Shown here: piece by piece, positions 9,096-17,781 of the stretch | Position numbering within the stretch: the first letter of the stretch is position 1 | How the letters are laid out: each line of letters starts with the position of its first letter | Assembly: GCA_903892355.1 (NCBI GenBank) | Contig: CAITIE010000038.1 | Coordinates: 25,604-89,603 of the forward strand | Reading direction: 5' to 3' | DNA length: 64,000 nt | Source: an uncultured Pirellula sp. | GTDB taxonomy: Bacteria; Planctomycetota; Planctomycetia; Pirellulales; Pirellulaceae | Translations under genes and position numbers: made by a program | The notes under the pieces: model-generated | Databases searched by the model: none | What the model saw: only the letters and a program-made list of their open reading frames with translations | What the model was told of the DNA's origin: nothing

Positions 9096-9731
9096 TCAGC
9101 GAGTCGCATTGAAGCGATTCATGGCTGTTTCAGCCCCATCGGTCAGCCAGCATTTGATGGCTTCGGTGGCGATTGACAAAGCGTCATTCACCACCTTTCG
9201 TTCCCCGGCAGAGAACTTGCTGAGCACGTAATCTGCCGTTTCCCAGTGTTCGGGCGTCGCATCAATCCCGATGCGTAATCGAGGCACATCCTGCGTCCCA
9301 AGCGATTTCAGGATGTCGTCGAGGCCTTTCTGGCCACCACTGGATCCGTTGCGTCGCATCCGCAATTTCCCTAGTGGCAAGCTCAGGTCGTCGCAAACCA
9401 CTAAGATGTTCTCGGCGGGAACCTTGTAGAACTTGGCAACCTGCGATACCGCGCGGCCACTGCAGTTCATAAAAGTCATCGGCCACACCAGGCAGACATC
9501 GCTTCCCGCGATTGTCCCTTTGACAAGTTGTGACTCGAATTTGGCTTGAACCACCGAACGCCCCATGGACTCATGGAGACGGTCGAGGCAGTCAAAGCCT
9601 ATGTTATGTCTTGTGTGTCGGTACTTGTCGCCGGGATTTCCTAGCCCAACAACAATCGACAGCCCTTTTGGCCCGGTCAGTGCTTCCGATTTGCCTACAA
9701 CCAACTTGCTTTGTGCCGGCGAAGACTGCAT
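9096..9731 (-). CDS. pth: Peptidyl-tRNA hydrolase
   Basis: The 211-residue enzyme cleaves peptidyl-tRNA released by drop-off. Family motifs visible are VGLGNPGDKYRHTRHNIGF (with the catalytic His in RHN), MTFMNCSG, and VVCDDLSLPLGKLRMRR followed by GSSGGQKGL. The usual GGHNGL is GGQKGL here. I chose the ATG at 9731, with AAGG upstream; a GTG six codons earlier is possible. It carries about 25 extra N-terminal residues before the fold. Downstream of rplY on the same strand, a common bacterial pairing. Confidence 0.95.
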   Translation of the reverse strand: MQSSPAQSKLVVGKSEALTGPKGLSIVVGLGNPGDKYRHTRHNIGFDCLDRLHESMGRSVVQAKFESQLVKGTIAGSDVCLVWPMTFMNCSGRAVSQVAKFYKVPAENILVVCDDLSLPLGKLRMRRNGSSGGQKGLDDILKSLGTQDVPRLRIGIDATPEHWETADYVLSKFSAGERKVVNDALSIATEAIKCWLTDGAETAMNRFNATR

Positions 9732-9824
9732 CGCAACACCTTGCTTCACTAGCTACTTGTATCACTAGCAACTTGTATCACTGGCAACTGTCATCCCTGC
9801 CGCGAGACGGATTACTGTCTCAAC

Positions 9825-9872
9825 TCACTGTGCAGTAAAATCACTGTGCAGTAAAATCACTGTGCAGTAAAA
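9825..9872. repeat. Three perfect 16-bp tandem repeats
   Basis: The unit TCACTGTGCAGTAAAA occurs three times in perfect tandem between rplY and pth. A second imperfect 16-bp duplication (CTTGTATCAC core) lies at about 9750-9780, and a CAAACTAAGGG duplication at about 9873-9899. The whole 240-bp gap is built largely from short direct repeats. It is not a CRISPR array, as there are no spacers. Confidence 0.9.
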
Positions 9873-9975
9873 CAAACTAAGGGTCTAGCAAACTAAGGGC
9901 ACCGGGAACAATCGCGACATCCAATCACCAGCGACATCATCGCTCGAGTGACGGGTTTTATCGCAACTGGAGGGC

Positions 9976-10599
9976 CTAAGCCCCAGCGTCTGCTGCCTTC
10001 TCCTTGCGGATGAGTTCGGGTTCTGACGGCGAAGCAGTTGCTTCGGCCCCTTCGGCACCCGACTGCGCCGCCACTTGGACGATGACAATCGAACTAGGGG
10101 TCACAGCGGTCGCTCCTTCGGGCAATTTCAGTTCGTTGACGTGAATCGATTGACCGAGTTGCAACGCACCTATTTCGCAAACGATGAACTCAGGAATCTT
10201 GACCGCTGGGCAGCGAATCGTGACTTCGTGCGTGACAAATCGAAGCTGGCCAGCCGACGACATCGCGCCAGGTGCTTCGCCGTGCAAATGGATCGGTACG
10301 GATACTTCGACGGTTTCGGTTTGAGAGACCCGGGCAAAGTCGACGTGGATGATGTAGTCACCCATGCTGCTCCACTGAACCGCGCGAAGCAGTGCAGTGT
10401 CGTCGATGTCACCGCTCAAGGTGACCAATTTGGTGCCGTGTTTGATCAAGTTGTTGACCGTGTCGAGGGACACCGTCAAGCACACGTTCTCCTCCCCGTG
10501 TCCATACAGAATCGCAGGGATCGATCCACTCTCCCGAATCCTGATCATCGCCCGCGAACCCTTCACGTCGCGCTTCTTGACCGCAATCGTCTCAATCAT
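9976..10599 (-). CDS. rplY: 50S ribosomal protein L25, CTC/TL5 long form
   Basis: The 207-residue protein is the two-domain CTC form. The N-terminal L25 domain binds 5S rRNA (residues about 1-95, with GSIPAILYGHG and HVDFARVSQTE). A beta-rich C-terminal domain (VEVSVPIHLHGEAPG, VNELKLPEGATAV) follows, then an acidic Ala/Glu tail. It heads the minus-strand run rplY-pth-rpsF-ssb-rplI. In many bacteria prs precedes rplY; here the upstream neighbour is a divergent groES-like gene. Confidence 0.95.
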   Translation of the reverse strand: MIETIAVKKRDVKGSRAMIRIRESGSIPAILYGHGEENVCLTVSLDTVNNLIKHGTKLVTLSGDIDDTALLRAVQWSSMGDYIIHVDFARVSQTETVEVSVPIHLHGEAPGAMSSAGQLRFVTHEVTIRCPAVKIPEFIVCEIGALQLGQSIHVNELKLPEGATAVTPSSIVIVQVAAQSGAEGAEATASPSEPELIRKEKAADAGA

Positions 10600-11085
10600 G
10601 CCAGCTGCATTCCGATTTATCTAAAACTATGTGCCGAAAATAAGTTGTATTCGTTGTTCAAGCCGCATCGGGGGCGAACGGATTTTCTAATCTTTTCCCG
10701 AAAATGGGCCCCGGAGTATGACGATTTTGTCCCGGGACGCAAGTGCAAATGTACTTGCTAGTTTATGGGGCGGGTCTATCCTGTTGTCGGTGGAGGCTTG
10801 ACCCAAGCCTCATTTTTGGACGATTTTACCTAAACTGACCCCCAAAGCGTCCAGGAATCAGACTGCTCGCTCCCCGTTGTCTTCCCGCTTTCCTTCCGCG
10901 AATCGCTCCTAGGCGTCGGTTCCGCCGCGGTTCTGCCGCGTCGCAGCCGAGCGCTCCATGCGCGTGACAGGGTGAGGCGATTGGGGGCGCGACCGCTGGT
11001 TTGATAGTCGCTGGTCTTACGGCCCATTTTAGGTGCATCGCGCGATTTTCATCGTTTACGGATATTTCCTCGCTTTCGGATTCCC
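10600..11085. other. Divergent rplY/groES intergenic region, possible ncRNA
   Basis: The 486-bp region contains no convincing protein gene. On the plus strand it has several inverted repeats in a row: GTCCCGGGAC (about 10730-10740), GCAAGT...ACTTGC (about 10740-10758), then an intrinsic terminator at 10793-10816. No plus-strand gene precedes that terminator. A CIRCE element (TTAGCACTC-N9-GAGTGCTAA) was looked for in front of the groES-like gene and not found. Confidence 0.4.
10793..10816 (+). terminator. Intrinsic terminator without an upstream gene
   Basis: GAGGCTTG-ACC-CAAGCCTC forms a perfect 8-bp stem with a 3-nt loop, directly followed by ATTTTT. The T-run is only on the plus-strand side. 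It lies about 270 bp before the groES-like start and 190 bp past the divergent rplY start. It would end either a small RNA or an attenuated groES leader. Confidence 0.55.
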
Positions 11086-11412
11086 ATGGCAAAAAAGACG
11101 CAATTTGAGACCATCGAGCCGGTCGGTGCCCGGGTATTGGTGCTTAAGGATGAGCCCAAGCGGGAGACGAAAGGAGGGATTGCCCTGCCCGATGTGGCAG
11201 AGATCCCCACGATCACAGGCAGGATCGTCACCATCAGCCGTCAAGTCGAGCACGATGAGGACATGCCGTTGCGCCAATACGATAAGATCATCTTTCACCC
11301 GAAAAACGCGATTCCCGTCGACTTTGAGCCCGACAACCAACTCTATGTGGTCCCTGTCGAGGACGTCGTCGCCGTTTTCCGGAAAAAGGGACCTGCAGCT
11401 GACGACGAATAG
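11086..11412 (+). CDS. Divergent GroES-family co-chaperonin
   Basis: The 108-residue protein shows the Cpn10 plan: EPVGARVLVLKDEPKRETKG, then the mobile-loop segment GGIALPDVAEIP (30-41) that contacts GroEL. It ends with the strand DVVAVF. The middle differs from canonical GroES: residues 52-75 (QVEHDEDMPLRQYDKIIFHP) replace the usual GDxVLF/roof-loop region, and there is a short charged tail. No groEL is adjacent, and no CIRCE site precedes it. It may therefore be a secondary, specialised co-chaperonin. Start ATG at 11086 with only a weak SD. Family call firm, role uncertain. Confidence 0.85.
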   Translation: MAKKTQFETIEPVGARVLVLKDEPKRETKGGIALPDVAEIPTITGRIVTISRQVEHDEDMPLRQYDKIIFHPKNAIPVDFEPDNQLYVVPVEDVVAVFRKKGPAADDE

Positions 11413-11529
11413 ATTCCGGGGCGGTTTCTGAGGAGTAATGTTCAAGAAGCTGAGTTCTGTCGCGGATCGAACTCCAGTGTGTTTTGGAATCCATGAAGGT
11501 TTTGGAAACCAAGGAACAGGCGGAATGAG

Positions 11530-12849
11530 ATGAAATTGATCCCTTCGCTTCTCAGGTCTTCGGGATTTTTGGTGTTCCTGGCTACGGTGCTTCCTTTAGG
11601 GCTTCCTTTAGGGCTTCCTTTAGGGCTTCCTTTAGGGCTTCCTTTAGGGTTAATGCCTAAAGCTTTGGGTCAGTCCGACCCCGCAAAGAACAACGACGCT
11701 CCACGTTTGATCGAAGTCCGATTTCGTGCGTCGGAGCTCGAACCGATCATCGGCGAACTTGTGGTGCAAAACGCTAAGTACGGACTGTTGCTTCTCAATG
11801 AAGATGGGGAACTGATCACGATTCCCGCAGCGCCAAAAGGCACTTCGAAATCCTCAGATTCATCGACAGAACCATCGAAAGAGCCTGACACCTCCATCCT
11901 TGGCATCCATTCGATTGTCGAGTTGGAAGGGCCGATGAAACCAACCGCACCTAAGGAACTCGCCGAAAAGAGCTTGGCCTTGATGCCGCAAGGGGCAAAA
12001 TTTATCGTCACTGAGCACTTTGTGGTCTGTTACGACACGACCGATGTATACGCTCGATGGAATGCCAATCTCTACGAGCGGATGTACAAAGGCATGATCC
12101 GTTTTTGGAAAGAAAAGGGGATTGAGCTCGAGCCCCCTCGCTTTCCGATGGTCGCGCTAATCTTCAGCCATCAAGACGACTACGTCGAATACTCGAAACG
12201 GGATTTTCGAGGGGGTGAAAATACGTTTGGCTACTACACCCAAACCACCAACCGATTAGCCACGTTTGATCTGACCGGCATCGAAGGCATGTTACCCCCG
12301 GGGGCCCTAGTCCAACGCGAGGAACTGATCACCGAGATTTTTTCTAGGCCTCAGGCGGAGCGTCAAGTCGCGACCATTCTGCATGAAGCGTGCCATCAAA
12401 TCGCATTCAACACCGGTTTGCAGCGAAGGCTTGGCGATTATCCGTTTTGGTTGAGCGAAGGGATCGCGACCTTTTTTGAATCCCCGGACTTCAATAGTTC
12501 CTCGGGATGGGGAGGCACCGGAAAAATCAATTACTTCAACCTTAGCAATCTCAGGCAGTATGCTCGTATTCGTCCCGCAGATTCGATGATGAAACTACTG
12601 GTCCAGGACGATTTATTGCGGCGAGGAGAGACATCGACGGCCGCCTATGCGGAGAGCTGGGGACTGACCTACTTCTTGATCAAACGCAAGCCTAAGAATT
12701 TCGTGGAGTATCTCAAGCTGCTCCGTGAGCGGCTCCCTGGAAATCCAGCCGATGCAAAGCAACGACTCGATGATTTCCGGTCCTGCTTCGGTGAGGATTT
12801 GGACAAGCTCGACAAGGAGTTTGTGCGATTTGTGGGGACGTTAAGGTAG
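11530..12849 (+). CDS. Secreted DUF1570 putative zinc metallopeptidase
   Basis: A 439-residue secreted protein. The N-terminus is a signal-like segment whose hydrophobic core is five tandem LPLG units encoded by a 12-bp repeat, followed by a probable cleavage near ALGQ (about 48). The C-terminal half is DUF1570-like: HEACH at residues 285-289 is an HExxH zinc motif, and WLSEGIATFFE supplies the third ligand candidate E310, a gluzincin arrangement. Arg/Trp-rich segments between match the family. It probably degrades or processes proteins in the periplasm; no substrate is evident. It begins 118 bp after groES on the same strand. Confidence 0.82.
   Translation: MKLIPSLLRSSGFLVFLATVLPLGLPLGLPLGLPLGLPLGLMPKALGQSDPAKNNDAPRLIEVRFRASELEPIIGELVVQNAKYGLLLLNEDGELITIPAAPKGTSKSSDSSTEPSKEPDTSILGIHSIVELEGPMKPTAPKELAEKSLALMPQGAKFIVTEHFVVCYDTTDVYARWNANLYERMYKGMIRFWKEKGIELEPPRFPMVALIFSHQDDYVEYSKRDFRGGENTFGYYTQTTNRLATFDLTGIEGMLPPGALVQREELITEIFSRPQAERQVATILHEACHQIAFNTGLQRRLGDYPFWLSEGIATFFESPDFNSSSGWGGTGKINYFNLSNLRQYARIRPADSMMKLLVQDDLLRRGETSTAAYAESWGLTYFLIKRKPKNFVEYLKLLRERLPGNPADAKQRLDDFRSCFGEDLDKLDKEFVRFVGTLR
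11590..11649 (+). repeat. Five 12-bp tandem repeats inside a signal peptide
   Basis: CTTCCTTTAGGG occurs five times without mismatch. It encodes LPLG repeats in the hydrophobic core of the signal peptide of the DUF1570 protein. Each change in copy number would alter the core by four residues without shifting the frame. Confidence 0.95.
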
Positions 12850-13029
12850 AACCAATCCCGCGTCATATTCGTTAACGCCGTTACGCCAATCGGTTTCGCA
12901 TCCTATATCTCTACAGAGCTCGACCGGGAGAGAATCCCCCCTAGGAACAGGCTAGGGCACCTTCATTTTTTGTTTTTGAATTGGCACAGTACGAAGTATG
13001 ATCTTCTCAGGAACAGTGCTGGGGACGTT

Positions 13030-14589
13030 ATGGCGATGTGGCGATTTGCGGTGGATTTCATCAAAAGGCTCGTGCAGCCATGCGTGGATCTATTCACCTG
13101 GTCGCTCGATAGTTGCGTCTACTTCTTTCGCAGTCCTGAAGGTTTTGCTGCTCGCAGACGGTTTCTGCGCGGCCTACCTGCCCTCGGCGTGGCGTTGGTC
13201 GCACTCATTTGCTATTTGGTCGCAACCGCGACCCGTCCCTCCACGCGTGGACGGATTCTCAGGGACTTCAATACCGCTGTCGCAAATAAATCTCCTGAAC
13301 GGGCGGTCCGAATCGGTCAGCGCCTTATCTCCGACTCGCGATTCAGTGATCCTGAAACCCTGTTTGAAGTTTCTGAGTTGCACGAACAGATCGGGGATAC
13401 TGAGCGATCCTCGGCGATGATCGATCTAATGGCCCCCGAACAAGTCAAAGGGTATTGGCGAGCTCACCAAAAGCAGGCTATGAAGTTAGCCCCGGAAATA
13501 TCTCAATCTACCGACTCGGAGGTACTGCGTAGCGCGTTTTGGCACCTGACGCATTCAGGGCATAACGATCGAGATGAATTGCTCCGCGCTTGGGCGGAGT
13601 ATTCGTTGCGAGTCGGTGACATCAATCGCGCCCTCCGATGGCTTGAAAAGCTCTCGCTTTCGGATCCCCAGCAACTCTTCGGAGTCGCGGATTTAGCGTT
13701 CTCTTTTGGGGATGAAGAGACCGCACATCGATCCCTTGAAAAGGCCTCACGCGTCTATGCTAAATCAATCTCGCAGAATCCGACCTCAAAAAATGATCGG
13801 ATCTATTGCGCGTTGGCCTTTGCCAAACTCCATCGGATTGATATGGCTATCGAAACGATGGCATCCGGATGGAGATTGACACAGGATAAAGATTTCTCGG
13901 ATGGTATTGCTGAACTCTACGTGCTCCAATTCGATCTCGATACCGCAGAGCATCGCGACTCAAAGATCCGCTTCGATGTGTTGCGGTCTGCGCTGAAATG
14001 GAATGATCGCAATGAGCAAGCACACGATCGACTGATCGCCCTTTATCGAAGCGAAGCGATCCCGGAATTGAGAGAGGATATCAGTCGATTTGTTCGTGCG
14101 ATTACGATCGAGCACCCGGGGTATGAAGTCGGCTACTTCACCCTTTCGACACTGGAAATCATCGAGGGGCGTACTGCTGATGCGATCGGAACTCTGCAGA
14201 AAGTCGTCGCGTTGAGCCCAAATCTTCCACCCGCACTCAATAACTTGGCATGGCTTCTATCAGAGAATCAACCCGAGGCGAATCCACCCAAGAAAAATCA
14301 GACAGAGGAATCGGATCTCGCCAACAAACTAGAACAGGCCGCTGAATTGGCCCGACGAGCCGTTTCGCTCGATCCAGCGCACAGCAGCTATAGGGACACT
14401 CTCGGGACGATTTTGCTCAAGCAGGACAAGTTATCGGAGGCGGTTGTCGAACTCGAGCTGGGGCTGAAAGATGCAGCGAATCCTGCGAGTATTCATCGCA
14501 AGCTTGCCGATGCCTACCGCCGCCTAGCCCAGCCTGAAATCGCAGCAGGTCATGAGATGCGCGCAACGAGATCGGTATCCAAGCGTTAG
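13030..14589 (+). CDS. TPR-repeat membrane protein
   Basis: A 519-residue protein starting MAMWRFAV. I chose the ATG at 13030; an upstream TTG at 12970 is open but has no better SD. One transmembrane helix lies near residues 49-66 (ALGVALVALICYLVA) with basic flanks, so the rest is probably periplasmic. The remainder is helical with TPR-like pairs: WLEKLSLSDPQQLF, a repeat ending ALNNLAWLLSE, and a clear one near AELARRAVSLDPAHSSYRDT. Such proteins usually scaffold complexes. Function is unknown. It lies between the DUF1570 gene and the PIG-L gene on the same strand, with about 180-bp gaps on both sides. Confidence 0.8.
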   Translation: MAMWRFAVDFIKRLVQPCVDLFTWSLDSCVYFFRSPEGFAARRRFLRGLPALGVALVALICYLVATATRPSTRGRILRDFNTAVANKSPERAVRIGQRLISDSRFSDPETLFEVSELHEQIGDTERSSAMIDLMAPEQVKGYWRAHQKQAMKLAPEISQSTDSEVLRSAFWHLTHSGHNDRDELLRAWAEYSLRVGDINRALRWLEKLSLSDPQQLFGVADLAFSFGDEETAHRSLEKASRVYAKSISQNPTSKNDRIYCALAFAKLHRIDMAIETMASGWRLTQDKDFSDGIAELYVLQFDLDTAEHRDSKIRFDVLRSALKWNDRNEQAHDRLIALYRSEAIPELREDISRFVRAITIEHPGYEVGYFTLSTLEIIEGRTADAIGTLQKVVALSPNLPPALNNLAWLLSENQPEANPPKKNQTEESDLANKLEQAAELARRAVSLDPAHSSYRDTLGTILLKQDKLSEAVVELELGLKDAANPASIHRKLADAYRRLAQPEIAAGHEMRATRSVSKR

Positions 14590-14769
14590 CTGTCGCTGTT
14601 GGGCGCCGGTGACTTCTAGATGAACTTCTTTCAGTGAGCTAAACTGTCGGCCAGACATGCTGACACGGGACATGGTCACGATACTTGCCGCTCTCGTTAG
14701 GTACGAACAGCGGACCCGCTATCCCCATCGCACTCAAGCGATCTTGGCTTTTTGGAGAGATAATTTCAG

Positions 14770-15555
14770 ATGCCTTCTGTGCTCGCGGTTTTTGCCCACC
14801 CTGACGATATTGAATTTGTTGCTGCAGGAACATTGATCCGTCTGCGCGATCTCGGTTGGGAAGTGCATTACATGAACGTCGCCAACGGATGCTGCGGGTC
14901 GATGACGACGGGCCGCATGGAAACAGCGATGATTCGGGAGCAGGAAAGTCGCAACTCGGCGGCTCTCTTGGGAGCAGAGTACTACCCACCCATCTGCAAC
15001 GATCTCGAGATCGAGTACTCGCAGCAGAACCTCGCAAAGATCGTCTCTGTGGTTCGGCGAGCGAAACCGAGCATTGTGTTAACCCATGCCCATTGGGATT
15101 ACATGGAAGACCATATGCAGACATGCCGATTGGCGTTGACCGCAGCATTTGCTCGCGGAGTCCCCAACTATTCATCGGACCCTATTGAGAGCGCGTGGGA
15201 TGGCGATGTGGTTGTGTACCATGCCCAACCGCACGGAAATCGAACACCGCTGGGTGATTACGTAAGTCCAAGTTTGGTCGTGGCGATCGATGAGGTGATG
15301 GATCAAAAATTGCAAATGCTGCAGCAACATCGATCGCAACAGGATTGGCTAAAGAGCACCCAAGGGCTGAACTCATACTGCCAAACCATGATGGATCTTT
15401 GCGGTGAAGTGGCCAGTCGTGCCAATGCGGATTCTGAAGCGTCGGTCGTGAAACTGATGAAGTTCGCCGAGGGATGGAGAAAGCATCTGCATCTAGGCTA
15501 CTCGGGAACAGACCGCGATCCGCTTCGAGAGATTTTTATGGAAGCACCCGGCTGA
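14770..15555 (+). CDS. PIG-L/LmbE-family deacetylase
   Basis: The 261-residue enzyme belongs to the zinc-dependent N-acetylglucosamine-type deacetylases (MshB, BshB, PIG-L). The AHPDD motif lies at residues 9-13, with H10 and D13 as expected metal and catalytic residues. The third ligand region is HAHWDYMEDH at 106-115 (H106, H108, H115). Substrates of the family include GlcNAc-Ins, GlcNAc-malate (bacillithiol synthesis) and GlcNAc lipids. No thiol-synthesis partner gene is adjacent, so the substrate is open. Length is normal. It converges on the minus-strand gene ending at 15622 and no clear terminator separates them. Confidence 0.92.
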   Translation: MPSVLAVFAHPDDIEFVAAGTLIRLRDLGWEVHYMNVANGCCGSMTTGRMETAMIREQESRNSAALLGAEYYPPICNDLEIEYSQQNLAKIVSVVRRAKPSIVLTHAHWDYMEDHMQTCRLALTAAFARGVPNYSSDPIESAWDGDVVVYHAQPHGNRTPLGDYVSPSLVVAIDEVMDQKLQMLQQHRSQQDWLKSTQGLNSYCQTMMDLCGEVASRANADSEASVVKLMKFAEGWRKHLHLGYSGTDRDPLREIFMEAPG

Positions 15556-15621
15556 CGAACCACACGGTTTTACTGAGTTTACTTTACTGCATTAGCGAGA
15601 TTGCTACGTTGTATTTCGATC

Positions 15622-17751
15622 TCAGTTTTTCTTTGCTTTCTCCAGCAAAATTTCCCGCGTAACATCTTGGATTTTTTGCTGGCGAGTGGAAAGCTCTTGC
15701 ACTTGCTCTCGCAGTTGAGGATCACCGACTTCACCCACCAAATCATTGGAGCTATTGCTCTCGTTGGCCAGCCGATCGGTTCGGCGATTGATCCTGAGTT
15801 GAAGCGTCTTGATCAAGCGGAGTTCGGCGAGCTTATCGACAAGAGGTTGGTCCTCCGGATTGCCGCCACCTTGTTGGCCACCCCCCTGCTGCTCCTGCTT
15901 TTGCTCTTCTCGCTTCTTTTGAACCTGCTTGAGAGACTCGAGCATTTCCTCTAGCGCTCCTAGCACTTCATCCTGGATCCCTTGGGTGTTGGAAGAAACA
16001 TCGGCTGCAACCAACTGCTTGGCGACCATTTGCGCATCGCGATTGACTTGCTCGAGCGCCTCCGGAAAGGCTTGGCTAGACCCTTCGTCTTGGAGCAAGA
16101 GCAACGCGCGTTGCCCTTCCATGACGACCTTCATCTGCTCGATCGAAAGCTTGTTGGCTTGGATTTCCAACTGCCGATCCTTGTCCTCACCCGTAAGGTT
16201 CGCCAGTTTCTCGGTTTGGTCTCGGATCGTTTTCTCGAGATCGTACATTCGCTTGAGACGGGTCTCCAAATCGACCAATGCCCGTTCGATCTCCTCTTCA
16301 CGCAATTGGGTCAAGATGCGTTCGAGTTCAGCGATTGCCTTTTGAAGCTCCTCCTCCGCTTTTTGCTGTTCCTCAATGGCATCCTTTCGCTTGTCTTCAC
16401 GCAGTTTCTTCTCCGCTTGTTGCATCCGTTTGCGAGCCCGTTGAACCCGTTTGCGAGCTTGCTCTTCTCGCGATGGGGGTTTGCCAGCGGAGGGCTTGGA
16501 TTCGTCCGAGTCCTCTCCGGATTCCTCCGATCCTTCGTCCGATGAATTGTCCGAGGACTCCGGTTGTTTGGCGTCGGTGGGTTTGGCGTCGGTGGGTTTG
16601 GCGTCGGTGGGTTTGGCGTCGGTGGGTTTGGCGTCGGTGGGTTTGGAGTCGGTGGGTTTGGAGTCGCCATCTTTTGATTGGGCATCTTTTAAATCGCCCG
16701 ATTCCGGCTTCGTGGCATCCATGTCTTTTGGGTCAGTGTCCTTGGGGTCAGCCCCTTTGCCCTGGGAGTCTTTACCTTGTGAGTCTTTGGAATCATTCCC
16801 CTTGGACTCGCTACCTTTGCCGTCTGAGTCCTTGGACTCTTTGCCTGGCGAATCGGGACTTTGGGGCGAATCCGGTTTTTCGGATTCTGAATCTTTGGCG
16901 TTTGGATCCTTGGTATCCGGTTTCTTAGGATCCCCTTCCTTGGAATCACCCGACTTCGAAGGCTTGTCGGTCGACTTGCTTTCGTCGGAACTACCTTCCT
17001 TGGAGGAGTTGCCTTTCGAATCCTCGGACTGGAGATCTTTCTCGGAATTACCGAGTTGCTGTTCCAAATCTCGCTGGTCGTTCGCAGCTGCTTCTCGGTC
17101 CTGTCCAGACTCCGTACGTCCCCGTGTTGCGCGTTGGATGTTTTCGATTCTTCGGATATCTTTCAAAACATCTTCCAGACGCTTGCGTTCATCCTTGAGG
17201 CGTGACGAACGGTTCTCGCTTTGCAGGAGTTCGAGAAGCTTTTTCAAATTTTCCCGGCTGGCTTCTTGCTCGGGGATAGCGCGCGAGAATTGGCCTTTGG
17301 CGAGCAAGTCTCCTGCTTGAAGCAATCGTTGCTGCGTTGCGAGTTGTTTGCTCATTTGAGCCGCTTGCATCAACAGGCTGGCTCGAGTCGGGTTCGTGGT
17401 CGCTTCGAGTTCGCTCATGCGGATGAAGAGCTCCTCGAGCTTGGCGTATTGGGTCGCCAACTGTTTCTGCTGCTGCTCGAGCTCTTTGCCTGAATCGGCC
17501 GGAGCGGCTTCAGCCGGTTTGGCTTCAGCGGGCGGTACGTTTTGGGCGAGGGCCAGCGGACTTACGAGGACGAGCACCTCGAAGAAGCACACCGCAAAAA
17601 CAAATACCGTCGGGATTGCTAGGAATGGCACCCGAGCGGATCGCCCGCAACGTGAACGTATCGCTGGGCGAGACACGTCGAACATGAAATCGCTAGGGGA
17701 GCGATCGCGCTCGTGGGCGATGCGTGGATGGGTAAGGCGATCAGCGGTCAT
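15622..17751 (-). CDS. Large secreted/anchored coiled-coil and low-complexity protein
   Basis: A 709-residue protein. After a cytoplasmic-looking N-terminus there is a hydrophobic segment at about 43-69 ending SPLALAQ, a signal peptide or anchor. Residues about 80-240 are helical and Gln/Glu-rich. Residues about 240-430 are a highly charged Ser/Lys/Asp/Glu/Pro low-complexity linker with PTDAK repeats. Residues about 430-560 are a strong coiled coil (RARKRMQQAEKKLREDKRKD and following). The C-terminal part is again helical. It lies 30 bp after the 831-residue membrane protein gene, so they form an operon. Similar pairs occur with MoxR/VWA genes in planctomycetes, from memory. The specific function is unknown. 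An internal ATG at 17685 is the alternative start. Confidence 0.8.
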   Translation of the reverse strand: MTADRLTHPRIAHERDRSPSDFMFDVSRPAIRSRCGRSARVPFLAIPTVFVFAVCFFEVLVLVSPLALAQNVPPAEAKPAEAAPADSGKELEQQQKQLATQYAKLEELFIRMSELEATTNPTRASLLMQAAQMSKQLATQQRLLQAGDLLAKGQFSRAIPEQEASRENLKKLLELLQSENRSSRLKDERKRLEDVLKDIRRIENIQRATRGRTESGQDREAAANDQRDLEQQLGNSEKDLQSEDSKGNSSKEGSSDESKSTDKPSKSGDSKEGDPKKPDTKDPNAKDSESEKPDSPQSPDSPGKESKDSDGKGSESKGNDSKDSQGKDSQGKGADPKDTDPKDMDATKPESGDLKDAQSKDGDSKPTDSKPTDAKPTDAKPTDAKPTDAKPTDAKQPESSDNSSDEGSEESGEDSDESKPSAGKPPSREEQARKRVQRARKRMQQAEKKLREDKRKDAIEEQQKAEEELQKAIAELERILTQLREEEIERALVDLETRLKRMYDLEKTIRDQTEKLANLTGEDKDRQLEIQANKLSIEQMKVVMEGQRALLLLQDEGSSQAFPEALEQVNRDAQMVAKQLVAADVSSNTQGIQDEVLGALEEMLESLKQVQKKREEQKQEQQGGGQQGGGNPEDQPLVDKLAELRLIKTLQLRINRRTDRLANESNSSNDLVGEVGDPQLREQVQELSTRQQKIQDVTREILLEKAKKN
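16570..16659 (-). repeat. Six 15-bp repeats encoding PTDAK/PTDSK
   Basis: On the plus strand the unit GGCGTCGGTGGGTTT is repeated five times exactly and once with one change (GGAGTC). It is in frame and encodes PTDAK units in the acidic linker of the 709-residue protein. Confidence 0.95.
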
Positions 17752-17781
17752 GGGATGCTCCCGGGAGCGAGTTCGTCGGTT

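Noticed and set aside
9825..9872. CRISPR-like short repeats
   Set aside because: Three head-to-tail 16-bp copies without spacers; a slippage product.
10075..10761. Plus-strand frame opposite rplY reaching into the gap
   Set aside because: Mostly antisense to rplY. It cannot explain the terminator at 10793 with any confidence.
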